Origin: an uncultured Moraxella sp.
GTDB lineage: Bacteria > Pseudomonadota > Gammaproteobacteria > Pseudomonadales > Moraxellaceae
Assembly (NCBI GenBank): GCA_916720335.1
Contig: CAKAQU010000003.1
Coordinates: forward strand, 1 to 32,950
DNA length: 32,950 nucleotides
Direction: 5' to 3'
Positions 24,012 through 32,912 of the stretch are shown one piece after another. Each line of letters opens with the position of its first letter. Position 1 is the stretch's first letter. Below the pieces are notes generated by a model. That model worked only from the letters and a program-made list of their open reading frames with translations, had not been told where the DNA came from and did not search any database. The translations under genes and the position numbers were made by a program.

Positions 24012-24788
24012 ATGCATTACTTTCAGCACATTTTATTTCAAAAAGACCACCCCAACTTTACTGACAAACAAGCGGTTCATTTACTAACAAATCACCGGTT
24101 TGGGGCGTGGTCGCAAAAACTAGCTAATAACAGAATAGACATCTTAGAGTACGGTAAAGATAATGAGTTTATTTTGCCAGTTACAAAAGACAAAATAAAT
24201 CAGGATTATCATCATCTCACTCAAGACTTTCACAAGCCCATTCCCAACGCTTGTGTTTTACTACTCATCACTGATGAAAATCACCCAAAAATCTTATTAA
24301 CTCGCCGTGCAAGCTCCTTATCCAGCCATGGTGGCGAGGTGTCTTTGGTGGGTGGCAAAAAAGATGATAATGACTATTCTTCCTATCAAGTTGCCTTAAG
24401 AGAGGCAAATGAAGAGATTGCTCTACCAAAAGATGCCACACAACTTATTGGATTCTTGCCAATGCAGTTTTCTAAAAAAGGTTTGCTTGTGCGTCCTATC
24501 GTTGCATGCATCAATCCTGATGTTGGTCGGTCATTGTTTGGTAATCCTGATGAAATTGCTAAAATCTTTTGGGTGGATTTGGGTTTTTTACAAAACAATC
24601 CACCACAAAATCATGTCTTAAAACGCACGGTCAATCGTCAATCCATTGATATGCATACGCCTGCTTGGAGCATTCAAGATAACAATGAATCAGAAATTAT
24701 TTGGGGATTAACAGGGCGAATTTTAGGTAATTTTTTACATATCGTTGCAGGCATGCCGCAAATCAGTTGGTATTTTCGCAAAAATTGA
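24012..24788 (+). CDS. CoA pyrophosphatase-type Nudix hydrolase
   Basis: A 258-residue Nudix protein. The Nudix box region (about 105-140) has the UPF0035 pattern of NudL/YeaB CoA diphosphatases: ILLTRRASSLSSHGGEVSL, then the GGKKDDND turn, then ALREANEEIAL, which holds the REXXEE metal-binding core. Two signature positions differ: Ser replaces Arg in the usual LRxHxG, and LVGG replaces FPGG. An N-terminal part of about 80 residues precedes the domain. Hydrolysis of CoA or its derivatives is the family expectation and is not proven here. It lies 30 bases after the helicase gene and meets the DUF58 gene head-on, 13 bases apart, with no visible terminator. Confidence 0.82.
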   Translation: MHYFQHILFQKDHPNFTDKQAVHLLTNHRFGAWSQKLANNRIDILEYGKDNEFILPVTKDKINQDYHHLTQDFHKPIPNACVLLLITDENHPKILLTRRASSLSSHGGEVSLVGGKKDDNDYSSYQVALREANEEIALPKDATQLIGFLPMQFSKKGLLVRPIVACINPDVGRSLFGNPDEIAKIFWVDLGFLQNNPPQNHVLKRTVNRQSIDMHTPAWSIQDNNESEIIWGLTGRILGNFLHIVAGMPQISWYFRKN

Positions 24789-24801
24789 TTGTGCTAATTT
24801 A

Positions 24802-26289
24802 TTACGCCACACCCCAGCGTTTTGCCCACCAGTAACCATCAAGCAATTTGACGGGGAGTTCATCTGGCGTTGCCCCAATCACTAGCGCGCCTGACTCTTT
24901 GCCTAAACGAGCGTTTAATTGTTTTTGCTCATCAAGATACGATTGTACACTATGATAAGTTAATGCTTCATCCAACGTATCAGGGAGTGTTTTTAGGTAA
25001 GCCTGCAAATCTTTTTCATACAAATTTACCAAAATTACACGATGTTTTTGAGTTAATAACTGCAAAGCCGCAAAAATCTCATCGGTATTGGCGCTGCGAA
25101 TGTTGGTGATGATAATAATTAAACTGCGGCGCTTTTGCAGTACCAACGCCTCTCTTGCTACTGCCATATAATCAGGTGCTTTAATGGATGCAGTTAAATC
25201 AAAACTTTGATTAAGCAAATAGCTGATAATATTTGCACCCTTTTTGGGTGGTACAGTTTTGTCTTTTTCGCCTGCAAAACTGATAAAACCAACTGAATCA
25301 GATTGCTCATTAGCAACTTTAGCAAGCAGCAACATTGCATTGAGCGCCATATCTAAGTGGCTGATGTGTTCGTCTTCCTCAGCACTCATAACGTGATTTA
25401 CAGCAACTTCATCAACAAATCGTAAATGACGCATATGTTGCCCACAGTCGAGCAAAAATAAAATTTCTTGGTCAGCCTCATCTTGATATTCTTTGGTCAT
25501 TAAACGCTGATAACGGGCGGTTGCCTTCCAATCAATTTGACGAATGCTATCGCCTTCAACGTAGCTGCGGATTTGATGAAAATCTTGCCCTTGACCTTTT
25601 CTACGTCTTTTGACAAAACCACCCGATGCAGAATGTTTACTCATAGTTACTAAATGACCTTGTAACACATCTTTAAAATTCGCTAAAATTCGTACCTCTT
25701 GTACATCTTGCACCTGATTTTTTGGCGTATGGTGAAACTTACAAAATAAACCTAGTGGTGTATTAAATAACCAATCCACACCACCAAAACTGCCACGCCC
25801 ACGTTCTTTGGCATAGAATGAATAAGTCAATACAACAACATTGGTGGTTTCATGACTATTGTTTATGAAATCTTGAGCAAAAAAAGAAAGTGGTAAATCA
25901 TGAGTTTGAGTTTGAATTGGATAATAATCCATCAAACTAATTTGTAAACGCTGACAAATGACTGGTAGATGGTCGTGAAAAATACGTAACGTTACTTGAG
26001 AATGTTCATGGACAGGTAAATTTTTATCCAAAGCACGAGAGATGGAAATATCTTTGATAGCAAAAACTGCCCAAATCAGCCAAATTGCATCTAGCACAAA
26101 CACGCAAACCAATACCAATCCAAGTATTTTTAGCAGTTGAATAACTGATAGTGGAAATGCAAAATTAGGCAATAAAGACGCAAATTGACAAAACATCATC
26201 AACGTTGTCCAAATCAGTGCCACATAAACCGCACGTTTTGTAGCGCGCAAGGATATGATATTTAGCATTGAACGAGCAAACATTTTCAT
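24802..26289 (-). CDS. DUF58 protein, partner of MoxR
   Basis: A 495-residue membrane-anchored DUF58 protein. Two N-terminal hydrophobic segments (about 20-42 and 52-78) anchor it. The DUF58 signature (about 237-262: DFHQIRSYVEGDSIRQIDWK, then ATAR) is complete. It is followed by a vWA-like domain whose metal-site strand reads LLDCGQHM (279-286) where DxSxS is usual, so the site is degenerate. DUF58 proteins are nearly always coded beside MoxR ATPases, as adaptors or substrates. It is the last gene of the operon, 6 bases after moxR. Confidence 0.9.
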   Translation of the reverse strand: MKMFARSMLNIISLRATKRAVYVALIWTTLMMFCQFASLLPNFAFPLSVIQLLKILGLVLVCVFVLDAIWLIWAVFAIKDISISRALDKNLPVHEHSQVTLRIFHDHLPVICQRLQISLMDYYPIQTQTHDLPLSFFAQDFINNSHETTNVVVLTYSFYAKERGRGSFGGVDWLFNTPLGLFCKFHHTPKNQVQDVQEVRILANFKDVLQGHLVTMSKHSASGGFVKRRRKGQGQDFHQIRSYVEGDSIRQIDWKATARYQRLMTKEYQDEADQEILFLLDCGQHMRHLRFVDEVAVNHVMSAEEDEHISHLDMALNAMLLLAKVANEQSDSVGFISFAGEKDKTVPPKKGANIISYLLNQSFDLTASIKAPDYMAVAREALVLQKRRSLIIIITNIRSANTDEIFAALQLLTQKHRVILVNLYEKDLQAYLKTLPDTLDEALTYHSVQSYLDEQKQLNARLGKESGALVIGATPDELPVKLLDGYWWAKRWGVA

Positions 26290-26295
26290 GACAGA

Positions 26296-27276
26296 TTAGC
26301 TTCTTGGGGCGTTAATGGCTGATAATAATTGTTCAATCACTTGGTTAATTTGATAACCATCAATGGTAAAATCAGCTGTCAGACTAATCCGATGGCGCAG
26401 TACATCTTTGGCGACATAACGTACATCGTCTGGCACAGTATAATCACGATTGTTCATCAAAGCACAAGCTTTGGCGGCTCGAAGCAGCGCCATACCTGCA
26501 CGCACGCCTGCCCCCATATCAATCCCTGAAAACTCACGACTTTTTCGCACAATATCCAGCGCGTATTGCACCACCCTATCATCTACCGTGATATGAGCTG
26601 TAATCAGCTGAAGCTGCGCTAAACGCTCAGGAGACATCACCGGATTGACTTTAGATAAATCCAATTTATCACCTACTCGCCCAACAATCAATTCAGATAA
26701 CAGGCGTTTCTCTTCTTCGGCAGTTGGATAATCCATAAACAAATTCATTAAAAAACGGTCTAGTTGAGCTTCAGGCAGTGGATAAGTGCCTTCTTGTTCT
26801 ACGGGGTTTTGAGTGGCAACACAAATAAATGGTTTTGGCAAAACATGAGTTTGCCCCTCAATAGTAACTTGACCTTCTTGCATTGCTTCTAACAACGCTG
26901 ATTGTGTTTTTGCAGGCGCGCGGTTAATTTCATCTGCTAACAATAAATGACAAAAAACCGCTCCTTTTCGAGTTTTCCATTGCCCTGTCTGCATATCATA
27001 CAATGTGTGCCCTGTAACATCCGAAGGCATGAGGTCAGGAGTAAATTGAATCCGCCCAAAATTACCCGTTAAAGCTTGCGCTAACGCCTTAACCATTAAA
27101 GTTTTGCCAAGCCCTGGTACGCCCTCTAGTAACACATGACCACCCGCTAAAAGACTGATGATAAGTTTTTTGATAATATCTGTCTGTCCAATCACTGCTT
27201 TTTGAATTTCATCAATCAGTTTGGTAATTTCTTGATGAGCATCAGGAACAAATTGAGAAATATTTTTTTGTGCCAT
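26296..27276 (-). CDS. MoxR-family AAA+ ATPase
   Basis: A 326-residue cytoplasmic MoxR ATPase, chaperone-like and expected to work as a ring. Walker A is EGVPGLGKT (51-59) and Walker B LLADEIN (111-117), followed by RAPAKTQSALLEAMQE. Sensor 1 lies in ATQNPVEQEGTYPLPEAQLDRF, and the C-terminal lid RVVQYALDIVRKSR is typical. AGGA precedes the ATG. It lies between the DUF4350 gene (80 bases upstream) and the DUF58 gene (6 bases downstream). That gap holds a weak TATACT -10, so moxR-DUF58 could be read alone as well as with the whole operon. Confidence 0.93.
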   Translation of the reverse strand: MAQKNISQFVPDAHQEITKLIDEIQKAVIGQTDIIKKLIISLLAGGHVLLEGVPGLGKTLMVKALAQALTGNFGRIQFTPDLMPSDVTGHTLYDMQTGQWKTRKGAVFCHLLLADEINRAPAKTQSALLEAMQEGQVTIEGQTHVLPKPFICVATQNPVEQEGTYPLPEAQLDRFLMNLFMDYPTAEEEKRLLSELIVGRVGDKLDLSKVNPVMSPERLAQLQLITAHITVDDRVVQYALDIVRKSREFSGIDMGAGVRAGMALLRAAKACALMNNRDYTVPDDVRYVAKDVLRHRISLTADFTIDGYQINQVIEQLLSAINAPRS

Positions 27277-27304
27277 AATTTTTCCTAATTATTGAAATCA
27301 TTTG

Positions 27305-27332
27305 AGTATACTGTCAGCCAGATGATTACGAA
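27305..27332 (-). promoter_or_regulatory. Weak internal promoter before moxR
   Basis: On the minus strand TTCGTA (27332-27327) and TATACT (27310-27305) are spaced by 16 bases, in the only sizeable gap of the operon. The -35 matches three of six positions. Confidence 0.3.
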
Positions 27333-27356
27333 TGATTGTTGTCAGCGATAAACTCA

Positions 27357-28844
27357 CTAGTTATAAAACTGCACTAATCTAGCAAAATTACGACTAATGT
27401 ATAAAAACTCTTCATCATTCTGCCAAGAATCGTATAAAGCATTTTGAATCAAATGCGTTGATAATGCGGTTTTCACATTTAAAATCTCAATGATTTTAGC
27501 AGGCGCGGCATCAACCAATTGTTCTTTAGCAGTGACTGTTCGAATAAATGATTCGCGATTTGTTTGCAAAATTCCATGAGCGCCATCACTTACCCAAAGA
27601 TATTGACCAACGTGTCCAAAAAAACCAAAAATATTTTGACTAATGTCAGTTTGATAGGTTTTGAGTCGTCCAAAACGTTTTGGAAGGGCGAGCAGTGCCA
27701 AAATAATGGTTAAAATCAAGCCAACCATTGTCAAACGCATGTTTTGCCAAAGCAATGTCAAAAGACTAACTGATTGAATATCTGGCAAGAAGTACACATC
27801 GCGCATGCCTGTTAAGATTTTTAAAAAATAGGCATGGTCTGCATTAACAATACCACCTTGATAATCATGCATTTTTGAATCTGTGGTTTCAGTTAAAATT
27901 TGCCAAGTTCTGCTTGGCATCACTTTGGACGTGTTGGATATTTCTGGTGACTCAAGCTGATCATCTTGATTGATATTTTGGTAAAAATTTGGGTTTACAA
28001 ACATATTCTGATTAGCCAATACCGTAATCCGACCTTGCCCAAATGACATATCCACTAATGCTCTATCAGGTGAGAAATTATGACCTTTATTGGCAACTGT
28101 CCATATTTTTTGTGATTCACTTTCACTCATGCCTGTATCAATTGGCGATATGTAATTTAAAGTCATATCATTTGCATTTTGGTAAAACCAAGCATAATTA
28201 TACAATTTTACATCAGGGTATTTTTGCAAAAGCTCACTGGTATCAAATATCCCCCAATCAGCCTCAACCAGTAATGTTTGTCCATCTGCCAAACGCAAAG
28301 GAGTTATTTGTTTGCTTATTGAGGTATTTTTATCCAATTGCGTAGCTGAATAATTATAATCCAAAAATTTATAAGTAATACCCAGTGTTAACAATAATGG
28401 ATTTTGTCTTTCTTGATAACTATCCAAATCATCATATAAAGTTACTTGACTGGCGGTAATTAAATGACCGCCTCGAGATACCCATGCTAAAATTTTTTCA
28501 TGGTCGCTGCTCTTTTGGCTGCTAAAATCATAAATCATTAATGCGTGATTTTGAGCAAACTCTGCCTCTTCATCAAGCAGTTCTTCCACTTTTTGACTGT
28601 CCTGATTGCCACGCAAAATATAAGCACGCTCACCCAGCATTTCTTTGGCAGCAAAATAACGGTTTTTTTTAACAACCGTTTTTGGCGTGTAAACAGTAAC
28701 GGTATCAAAATTTTGTTGGTCGATATGATATTTTTGGAATAAAACATAAGCTAAAAACAGCAATACAGCCACTATTGCCAGCCAAATGATTTTGCGCCCA
28801 GATACCTGGTTTTGGTCTGATTTGATACGATGAGAAATTGCCAT
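27357..28844 (-). CDS. DUF4350 membrane protein
   Basis: A 495-residue protein with an N-terminal membrane segment (about 18-36: IIWLAIVAVLLFLAYVLFQ), a large extracytoplasmic DUF4350 region and a second membrane segment (about 365-385: MVGLILTIILALLALP), then a cytoplasmic tail of about 105 residues. The segment YDFSSQKSSDHEKILAWVSRGGHLI resembles the GATase-like core of DUF4350, found next to DUF4129 and MoxR genes. The ATG at 28844 shares its A with the stop of the DUF4129 gene (TAATG), so it is preferred over a start 11 codons upstream. Function unknown. Confidence 0.85.
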   Translation of the reverse strand: MAISHRIKSDQNQVSGRKIIWLAIVAVLLFLAYVLFQKYHIDQQNFDTVTVYTPKTVVKKNRYFAAKEMLGERAYILRGNQDSQKVEELLDEEAEFAQNHALMIYDFSSQKSSDHEKILAWVSRGGHLITASQVTLYDDLDSYQERQNPLLLTLGITYKFLDYNYSATQLDKNTSISKQITPLRLADGQTLLVEADWGIFDTSELLQKYPDVKLYNYAWFYQNANDMTLNYISPIDTGMSESESQKIWTVANKGHNFSPDRALVDMSFGQGRITVLANQNMFVNPNFYQNINQDDQLESPEISNTSKVMPSRTWQILTETTDSKMHDYQGGIVNADHAYFLKILTGMRDVYFLPDIQSVSLLTLLWQNMRLTMVGLILTIILALLALPKRFGRLKTYQTDISQNIFGFFGHVGQYLWVSDGAHGILQTNRESFIRTVTAKEQLVDAAPAKIIEILNVKTALSTHLIQNALYDSWQNDEEFLYISRNFARLVQFYN

Positions 28845-29656
28845 TAACGACCTCTTTGACCATAAATCGATGACCAAGCTGACATCAAACGTAAAATTAC
28901 TGAATAATCGCCCTTCGCTACAGAATCAGGGACTTTTTTACCGTAAGCGGACGCACGCCATAACGTAACTAATTCTTCAAAATATTGTTTTTCTTGAGAA
29001 TTTTGTTTTTTAGCATGATAAAGTAACCACAAACATTCTTCTTCGGTCTGATGATTATCAATTGGTAACTCATGAACCTGCGCCATTTCTCTTAATGTGC
29101 CTTGATATAAAAGCCCTAACGCCAAAAGCCATTGTTGGTTTTTAAGTAGATTTTGCAGCGTTGATAAAAATTCATGTTTTGGTGGTAAAGACTGCCATAA
29201 TGCTTGATAATCGCGCTGTTCTGTTACGATTGTCATTTTTGCAGATGAGTGAGTTTGGATATGAATGCGGGAAAAAACCTTTAACCATATATGGCGTTTT
29301 TGATATAAAATCCATGCCAACAGTGCTAATAGTAAAATCGCTACAACTTTACCCAAAATCCCCACTGTTTGACTGATTGCTTGACCAAAATTCGCCAATT
29401 TATTAAGCAGCTTTGCAAGCCAAGATAAATCCAAAGGTTTTTCAGGGGCTTTTTTGGGAATTTGAACGGTCTTTTTATCACTATAAACATCACTGGTTAA
29501 TAATGTGTCTAATTCATCTGCGGTTTTTTCGCGAGCATTTGTTTGGGTTGTAATTGATTGGTCATGACCATCTGATGGCTGAGCAAATGCCTGTAAATGA
29601 ACCAAATGAACGCATAAATATAATAAAAATCCAGCGGTGCATTTTAATGTTTTCAT
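28844..29656 (-). CDS. DUF4129 membrane protein
   Basis: A 270-residue protein with a signal peptide (ending near LQAFA-QP), a periplasmic stretch of about 70 residues, one membrane segment (about 100-118: ILGKVVAILLLALLAWILY) and a cytoplasmic DUF4129 domain (about 190-265). The domain shows LLYQGTLREMAQVHELPIDN, the TEEECLWLL segment and FEELVTLWRASAYGKKVP, which match the family pattern. DUF4129 also occurs at the C-terminus of some transglutaminase-like proteins. It overlaps its upstream neighbour by 4 bases (ATGA) and its downstream one by 1 base. Confidence 0.86.
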   Translation of the reverse strand: MKTLKCTAGFLLYLCVHLVHLQAFAQPSDGHDQSITTQTNAREKTADELDTLLTSDVYSDKKTVQIPKKAPEKPLDLSWLAKLLNKLANFGQAISQTVGILGKVVAILLLALLAWILYQKRHIWLKVFSRIHIQTHSSAKMTIVTEQRDYQALWQSLPPKHEFLSTLQNLLKNQQWLLALGLLYQGTLREMAQVHELPIDNHQTEEECLWLLYHAKKQNSQEKQYFEELVTLWRASAYGKKVPDSVAKGDYSVILRLMSAWSSIYGQRGR

Positions 29657-30438
29657 TGGTGCATGCCTCGATTGGGACCATCTTTTAAGGCTAAATACCG
29701 ATGGCGCAATTTATAAAACATCAATTCGATATCCCAACCTTCAAGCAAACTTCGTTTGCATAAATACACCGAAAAACCACTTGCCACATAAAATGGTGCT
29801 AAAATACTGCTAATCATACCATAACACAAAACCCAAAAAGCAGACAACCAGCGTCCATCGGCATCCACTGAAAACAGCCAATCAGAAAATAATGTATTAT
29901 CCAAAAACCATTCGTGAAACAACTGCCAACAAGCAAATAGTGTAACCATTTCACCAACAAAAAACAGTAAAACGTACAAACTAATAGCACTGTTTTGTTT
30001 GCGGGTTAATACGTTGATGCGTGTTGTTGCATTTTTGGCAGTTTGTCCTTCCAATAAACGCACTGACATGGCAATGATTCTTAAAAATCCTAAACGCCAA
30101 ATTAAAAAATAAAAAACTGATGGCATTTTTTTAGCATCCATGGCAACTTGGCTTCTATTATAATGTTCATCAAACAGTTTTCGACTCAGATAAATCAGCA
30201 TGGGTTTTTCATAAATAGGCTTTAACCACCAAAATAAAACAGCCGCTACCCACCAAGTTTCTTCTTGGTCTGCTATAAAAAAAGCCAACGCCAACGCTAA
30301 TATTAAAACAAAAACTGCATGTTTGCACCAAATCTTCCAAAGTGGTACGTACCACGCTCGCGCTATGGCAATTCCCAAATCAATCGCTTGATACGCAGAT
30401 AATGGCTTGATATTGACAGTTAATTTATCTAAATTCAC
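29653..30438 (-). CDS. Polytopic membrane protein of the MoxR operon
   Basis: A 261-residue protein with about five hydrophobic segments (near 38-56, 62-78, 107-125, 153-175 and 196-222). The C-terminal part PFYVASGFSVYLCKRSLLEGWDIEL resembles, from memory, a conserved block in proteins coded at this position of MoxR operons in other proteobacteria. I know no named domain for it. The start is GTG with AAGGTG 7 bases upstream. It follows the SpoIIM gene by 9 bases and overlaps the DUF4129 gene by 4. Confidence 0.75.
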   Translation of the reverse strand: MNLDKLTVNIKPLSAYQAIDLGIAIARAWYVPLWKIWCKHAVFVLILALALAFFIADQEETWWVAAVLFWWLKPIYEKPMLIYLSRKLFDEHYNRSQVAMDAKKMPSVFYFLIWRLGFLRIIAMSVRLLEGQTAKNATTRINVLTRKQNSAISLYVLLFFVGEMVTLFACWQLFHEWFLDNTLFSDWLFSVDADGRWLSAFWVLCYGMISSILAPFYVASGFSVYLCKRSLLEGWDIELMFYKLRHRYLALKDGPNRGMHQ

Positions 30439-30447
30439 CCAATCACC

Positions 30448-31491
30448 TTACTGTTTGGCTCTGCCTGTTAAAGTTAAATAAACAATCACCAGCCCCCAAA
30501 GTATGGCAGCAACCATATATTTGACTTCATAACTAATCATACTAGATGATGACCAAAAAGCTTCTATAAATGCTGCAATAAACGTCATCAAACCTGCCCC
30601 CAAAAGCAGTTCAATGCTTTCTTTTCCAGCAACCACCAATGCGTCTTTTCTAGTATAAGGTGAAGGAGCAATCACCCCCAAACCTAAACGAAGTCCCGCC
30701 ATGCCAGCAATCACTGCAGCGGTTAATTCAAAAGAACCATGCCCTACCACAAATTGCCAAAATGTTTCACCAAAACCCAAACCCGTCAAATGACCAGCAA
30801 CTGCCCCAATGACAACACCATTGTACAATAGTGCCAAAATCGTCCCAACACCTGCAAAAATACCAGAACCATACATCGTAAAATCAATGCTAATATTATT
30901 TTTGATATAATGTCCAAACATCATTAAATCTGTGTCACTAGCTCGGCTACTTTCACGTCCAACATGACGATTGGCGGGGTCATACATCGATTGCATGTTA
31001 GCAACTTCAAAATCGCTCATCACACTATAAATCAATTCATCATTAAAATAACAAGCAATTCCCATTAAAATGCACGGCAAATAAAAAATCGCAAACGCTA
31101 TCCAAAATAGTTTTTGATATTGACGCAGCCGTACAGGAAAGGTATAAAAAATAAACTCGATCAAGCCGCCTTGAGTGCTTTTTTTATGCTTATAAATCAG
31201 CTCATGCCCTATCATTACCCGCTGATGCAGTGCTAATACCAGCGCTGGACTGTAATGACGTTGTTTGGCTAATGCATAATGCTCACAAATTTGTCGGTAC
31301 AAAGCAACTAACGGATAATTATCTGATTTTAAATTGGATTTTTTTTGTTCTGAATTGGTGGTTTTGTCATCATGACCATGAATTTGCTCTAGTTCTACGC
31401 CGTTTTCCAAACACAATTCATCAAATTTTTTCCACACTTCATCATAGCGCTTGATGAATGTACTTTGTTTAACAGTTTGTACATCACTCAT
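30448..31491 (-). CDS. SpoIIM/DUF95-family membrane protein
   Basis: A 347-residue stage II sporulation M-like protein. After a cytoplasmic N-terminal part of about 125 residues, five hydrophobic segments follow (near 130-147, 205-235, 245-268, 290-313 and 323-341). The family hallmarks GVVIGAVAGH, VVGHGSFELTAAVIAGMAGLRLG and the FIEAFWS end are clear. The name comes from Bacillus sporulation, but non-sporulating bacteria carry it beside RDD and MoxR genes. The ATG at 31491 follows GGGGGTGAGC; a GTG two codons upstream would overlap the RDD stop by 4 bases and is also possible. Confidence 0.87.
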   Translation of the reverse strand: MSDVQTVKQSTFIKRYDEVWKKFDELCLENGVELEQIHGHDDKTTNSEQKKSNLKSDNYPLVALYRQICEHYALAKQRHYSPALVLALHQRVMIGHELIYKHKKSTQGGLIEFIFYTFPVRLRQYQKLFWIAFAIFYLPCILMGIACYFNDELIYSVMSDFEVANMQSMYDPANRHVGRESSRASDTDLMMFGHYIKNNISIDFTMYGSGIFAGVGTILALLYNGVVIGAVAGHLTGLGFGETFWQFVVGHGSFELTAAVIAGMAGLRLGLGVIAPSPYTRKDALVVAGKESIELLLGAGLMTFIAAFIEAFWSSSSMISYEVKYMVAAILWGLVIVYLTLTGRAKQ

Positions 31492-31493
31492 GC

Positions 31494-32174
31494 TCACCCC
31501 CGCCCAATAATACCATTTGCAATGCCAAGCAGTGTTTTTTGTCCTTGTTGTTCAGAATTGGTTTTAGTGATGGGCGATAAAATTTGTACAAGTTCTGCTC
31601 GTCTTTGTTCAGGAATGTCATTTAAACGTTCAGCATACGCTAAAATTGCTTGTTGCTCATCAAACAATAATGGCACATCACAAATCACAGGGTTTGCTTT
31701 TGGAATATCCATTCGATTTTCTGGTTCTGGAAGATAAACCACCATAGTGCCAGCAACCATATCACCCAAACGTTTACTTTGATGACTAAACAACATACAA
31801 AATAGTGCTGATACAAACAAAAATGGAAAATCTGCTATTCGTAAAATATTTCGAGTCATTGATGCTTGTAGACCAATTGCCATACCATTATCTTGACAAA
31901 CTCGGATACCAAATCGTTTTTTGCCAATGGTTTGACCGTTTTTATAAACTTCAAAAAATACTGCATAAAACCAATCAAGCAAGAAATATAAAATAAAAAA
32001 CAGCCCTATTCCCGCCTTATCAAACGACATTGCTACAAACAAACAAACCAGCAATAAAACTCCACGAATCAGTAAATCCACAATCCATGCCCAAAATCTT
32101 GGTACAATGCCTGCGGGTATCAATGTTAGTGTTGTGCCTTCTGGTGTGTAGTGGTAGATGACATTATCAATCAT
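31494..32174 (-). CDS. RDD-family membrane protein
   Basis: A 226-residue protein with an RDD domain in its first part (about 20-155). It has PRFWAWIVDLLIRG with the Arg and Asp that give the family its name, two or three hydrophobic segments, and the conserved NGQTIGKKRFGIRVCQDNG. A soluble C-terminal part of about 75 residues follows. The ATG at 32174 and a TTG four codons upstream are both possible starts; neither has a good ribosome site. It is now the first intact gene of the operon, 25 bases after the end of the DUF805 remnant. Confidence 0.86.
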   Translation of the reverse strand: MIDNVIYHYTPEGTTLTLIPAGIVPRFWAWIVDLLIRGVLLLVCLFVAMSFDKAGIGLFFILYFLLDWFYAVFFEVYKNGQTIGKKRFGIRVCQDNGMAIGLQASMTRNILRIADFPFLFVSALFCMLFSHQSKRLGDMVAGTMVVYLPEPENRMDIPKANPVICDVPLLFDEQQAILAYAERLNDIPEQRRAELVQILSPITKTNSEQQGQKTLLGIANGIIGRG

Positions 32175-32198
32175 GGTGTTATTCAATCAATTTGTAAA

Positions 32199-32744
32199 TC
32201 AAAAATACATTCTTTGAGCACTGGTTAAAGTGGTGATGATTGTTGCAATCAGTGCCATCAATAAAATCACCATTCCATATTATCAATACTGGCAAATTTG
32301 GCGGGCATACCATAGTCATTAATGCCATCAGTACCCTTAACAAATATAAATCATGGAAAAAGTAACAATATCGATGACCATCCTGTACGGTTTAAATCAT
32401 CTAATTGGCGAATTGTTGGGATAAAATTGCATAATTTATCATGGTAAGTTGCAAAATCGGCTGTAAAATTCAAAGTCTATACCGCGATTTAAATGCCTTT
32501 TCAGTATGGATATTAATACTGTAAACATAATAGTTAGAACCAAATAGACACCATTAGATACCATACACCAAATAACGCATAAGCCAAATACGCTCAAAAG
32601 GTATAAATGGCTGATGTTATACTCGTTGCCCTGTTCATCTATTAAAGCGTGTGCTTTGATAGGGGTTATATTCTTCTTAGTATTTCATTAACATTTTCTT
32701 GAATAGCCAAAACTTCCATCCAAATCAAGGTAATGTGCAAACAT
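32199..32744 (-). pseudogene. Degraded DUF805 membrane-protein gene
   Basis: Between the RDD gene and the right edge, DUF805-like pieces are spread over several minus-strand frames. From upstream to downstream they are: MFAHYLDLDGSFGYSRKC (from 32744, then stop); a frame with ALIDEQGNEYNIS; in the next frame PFIPFERIWLMRYLVYGI then a stop; a frame holding NFIPTIRQLDDLNRTGWSS (32458-32267) with stops after LLLFP and NMEW, continuing FVKGTDGINDYGMPAKF; and a last piece VILLMALIATIITTL ending at 32199. In DUF805 proteins the usual counterparts are R-L-R-Y-L-A, RRLHDxxxSGWW and KGTxGxNxYG. At least three frame changes and several stops rule out a working gene. It was probably the first gene of the operon. 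Confidence 0.7.
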
Positions 32745-32807
32745 GTGTTTTTGTCGTGCGATGTGCTACAACATCAATAAATTTAATACCAATAAAAACA
32801 GTACACC

Positions 32808-32836
32808 ACTATAGCATTTTTTTATTTTACTGCCTA
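32808..32836 (-). promoter_or_regulatory. Probable promoter of the RDD-MoxR operon
   Basis: On the minus strand TAGGCA (32836-32831), a 17-base spacer and TATAGT (32813-32808) with a TGC extension form a good extended -10 promoter. Since the DUF805 gene is broken, it would now give a leader of about 625 bases before the RDD gene. Confidence 0.5.
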
Positions 32837-32877
32837 GCAAGCGTATACCAAAATACCACATAAATCCTATAAATGGC

Positions 32878-32912
32878 AAAAACCCCTACTGGTTTTCACC
32901 AATAGAGGTTTT
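32878..32912 (-). terminator. Terminator of a gene beyond the right edge
   Basis: On the minus strand a 15-bp stem (AAAACCTCTATTGGT with ACCAGTAGGGGTTTT, two G-U pairs) has a GAAA tetraloop and a short T-run. It would end a minus-strand transcript entering from outside the window and insulate the MoxR operon. The short region 32837-32877 holds nothing else visible. Confidence 0.65.
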
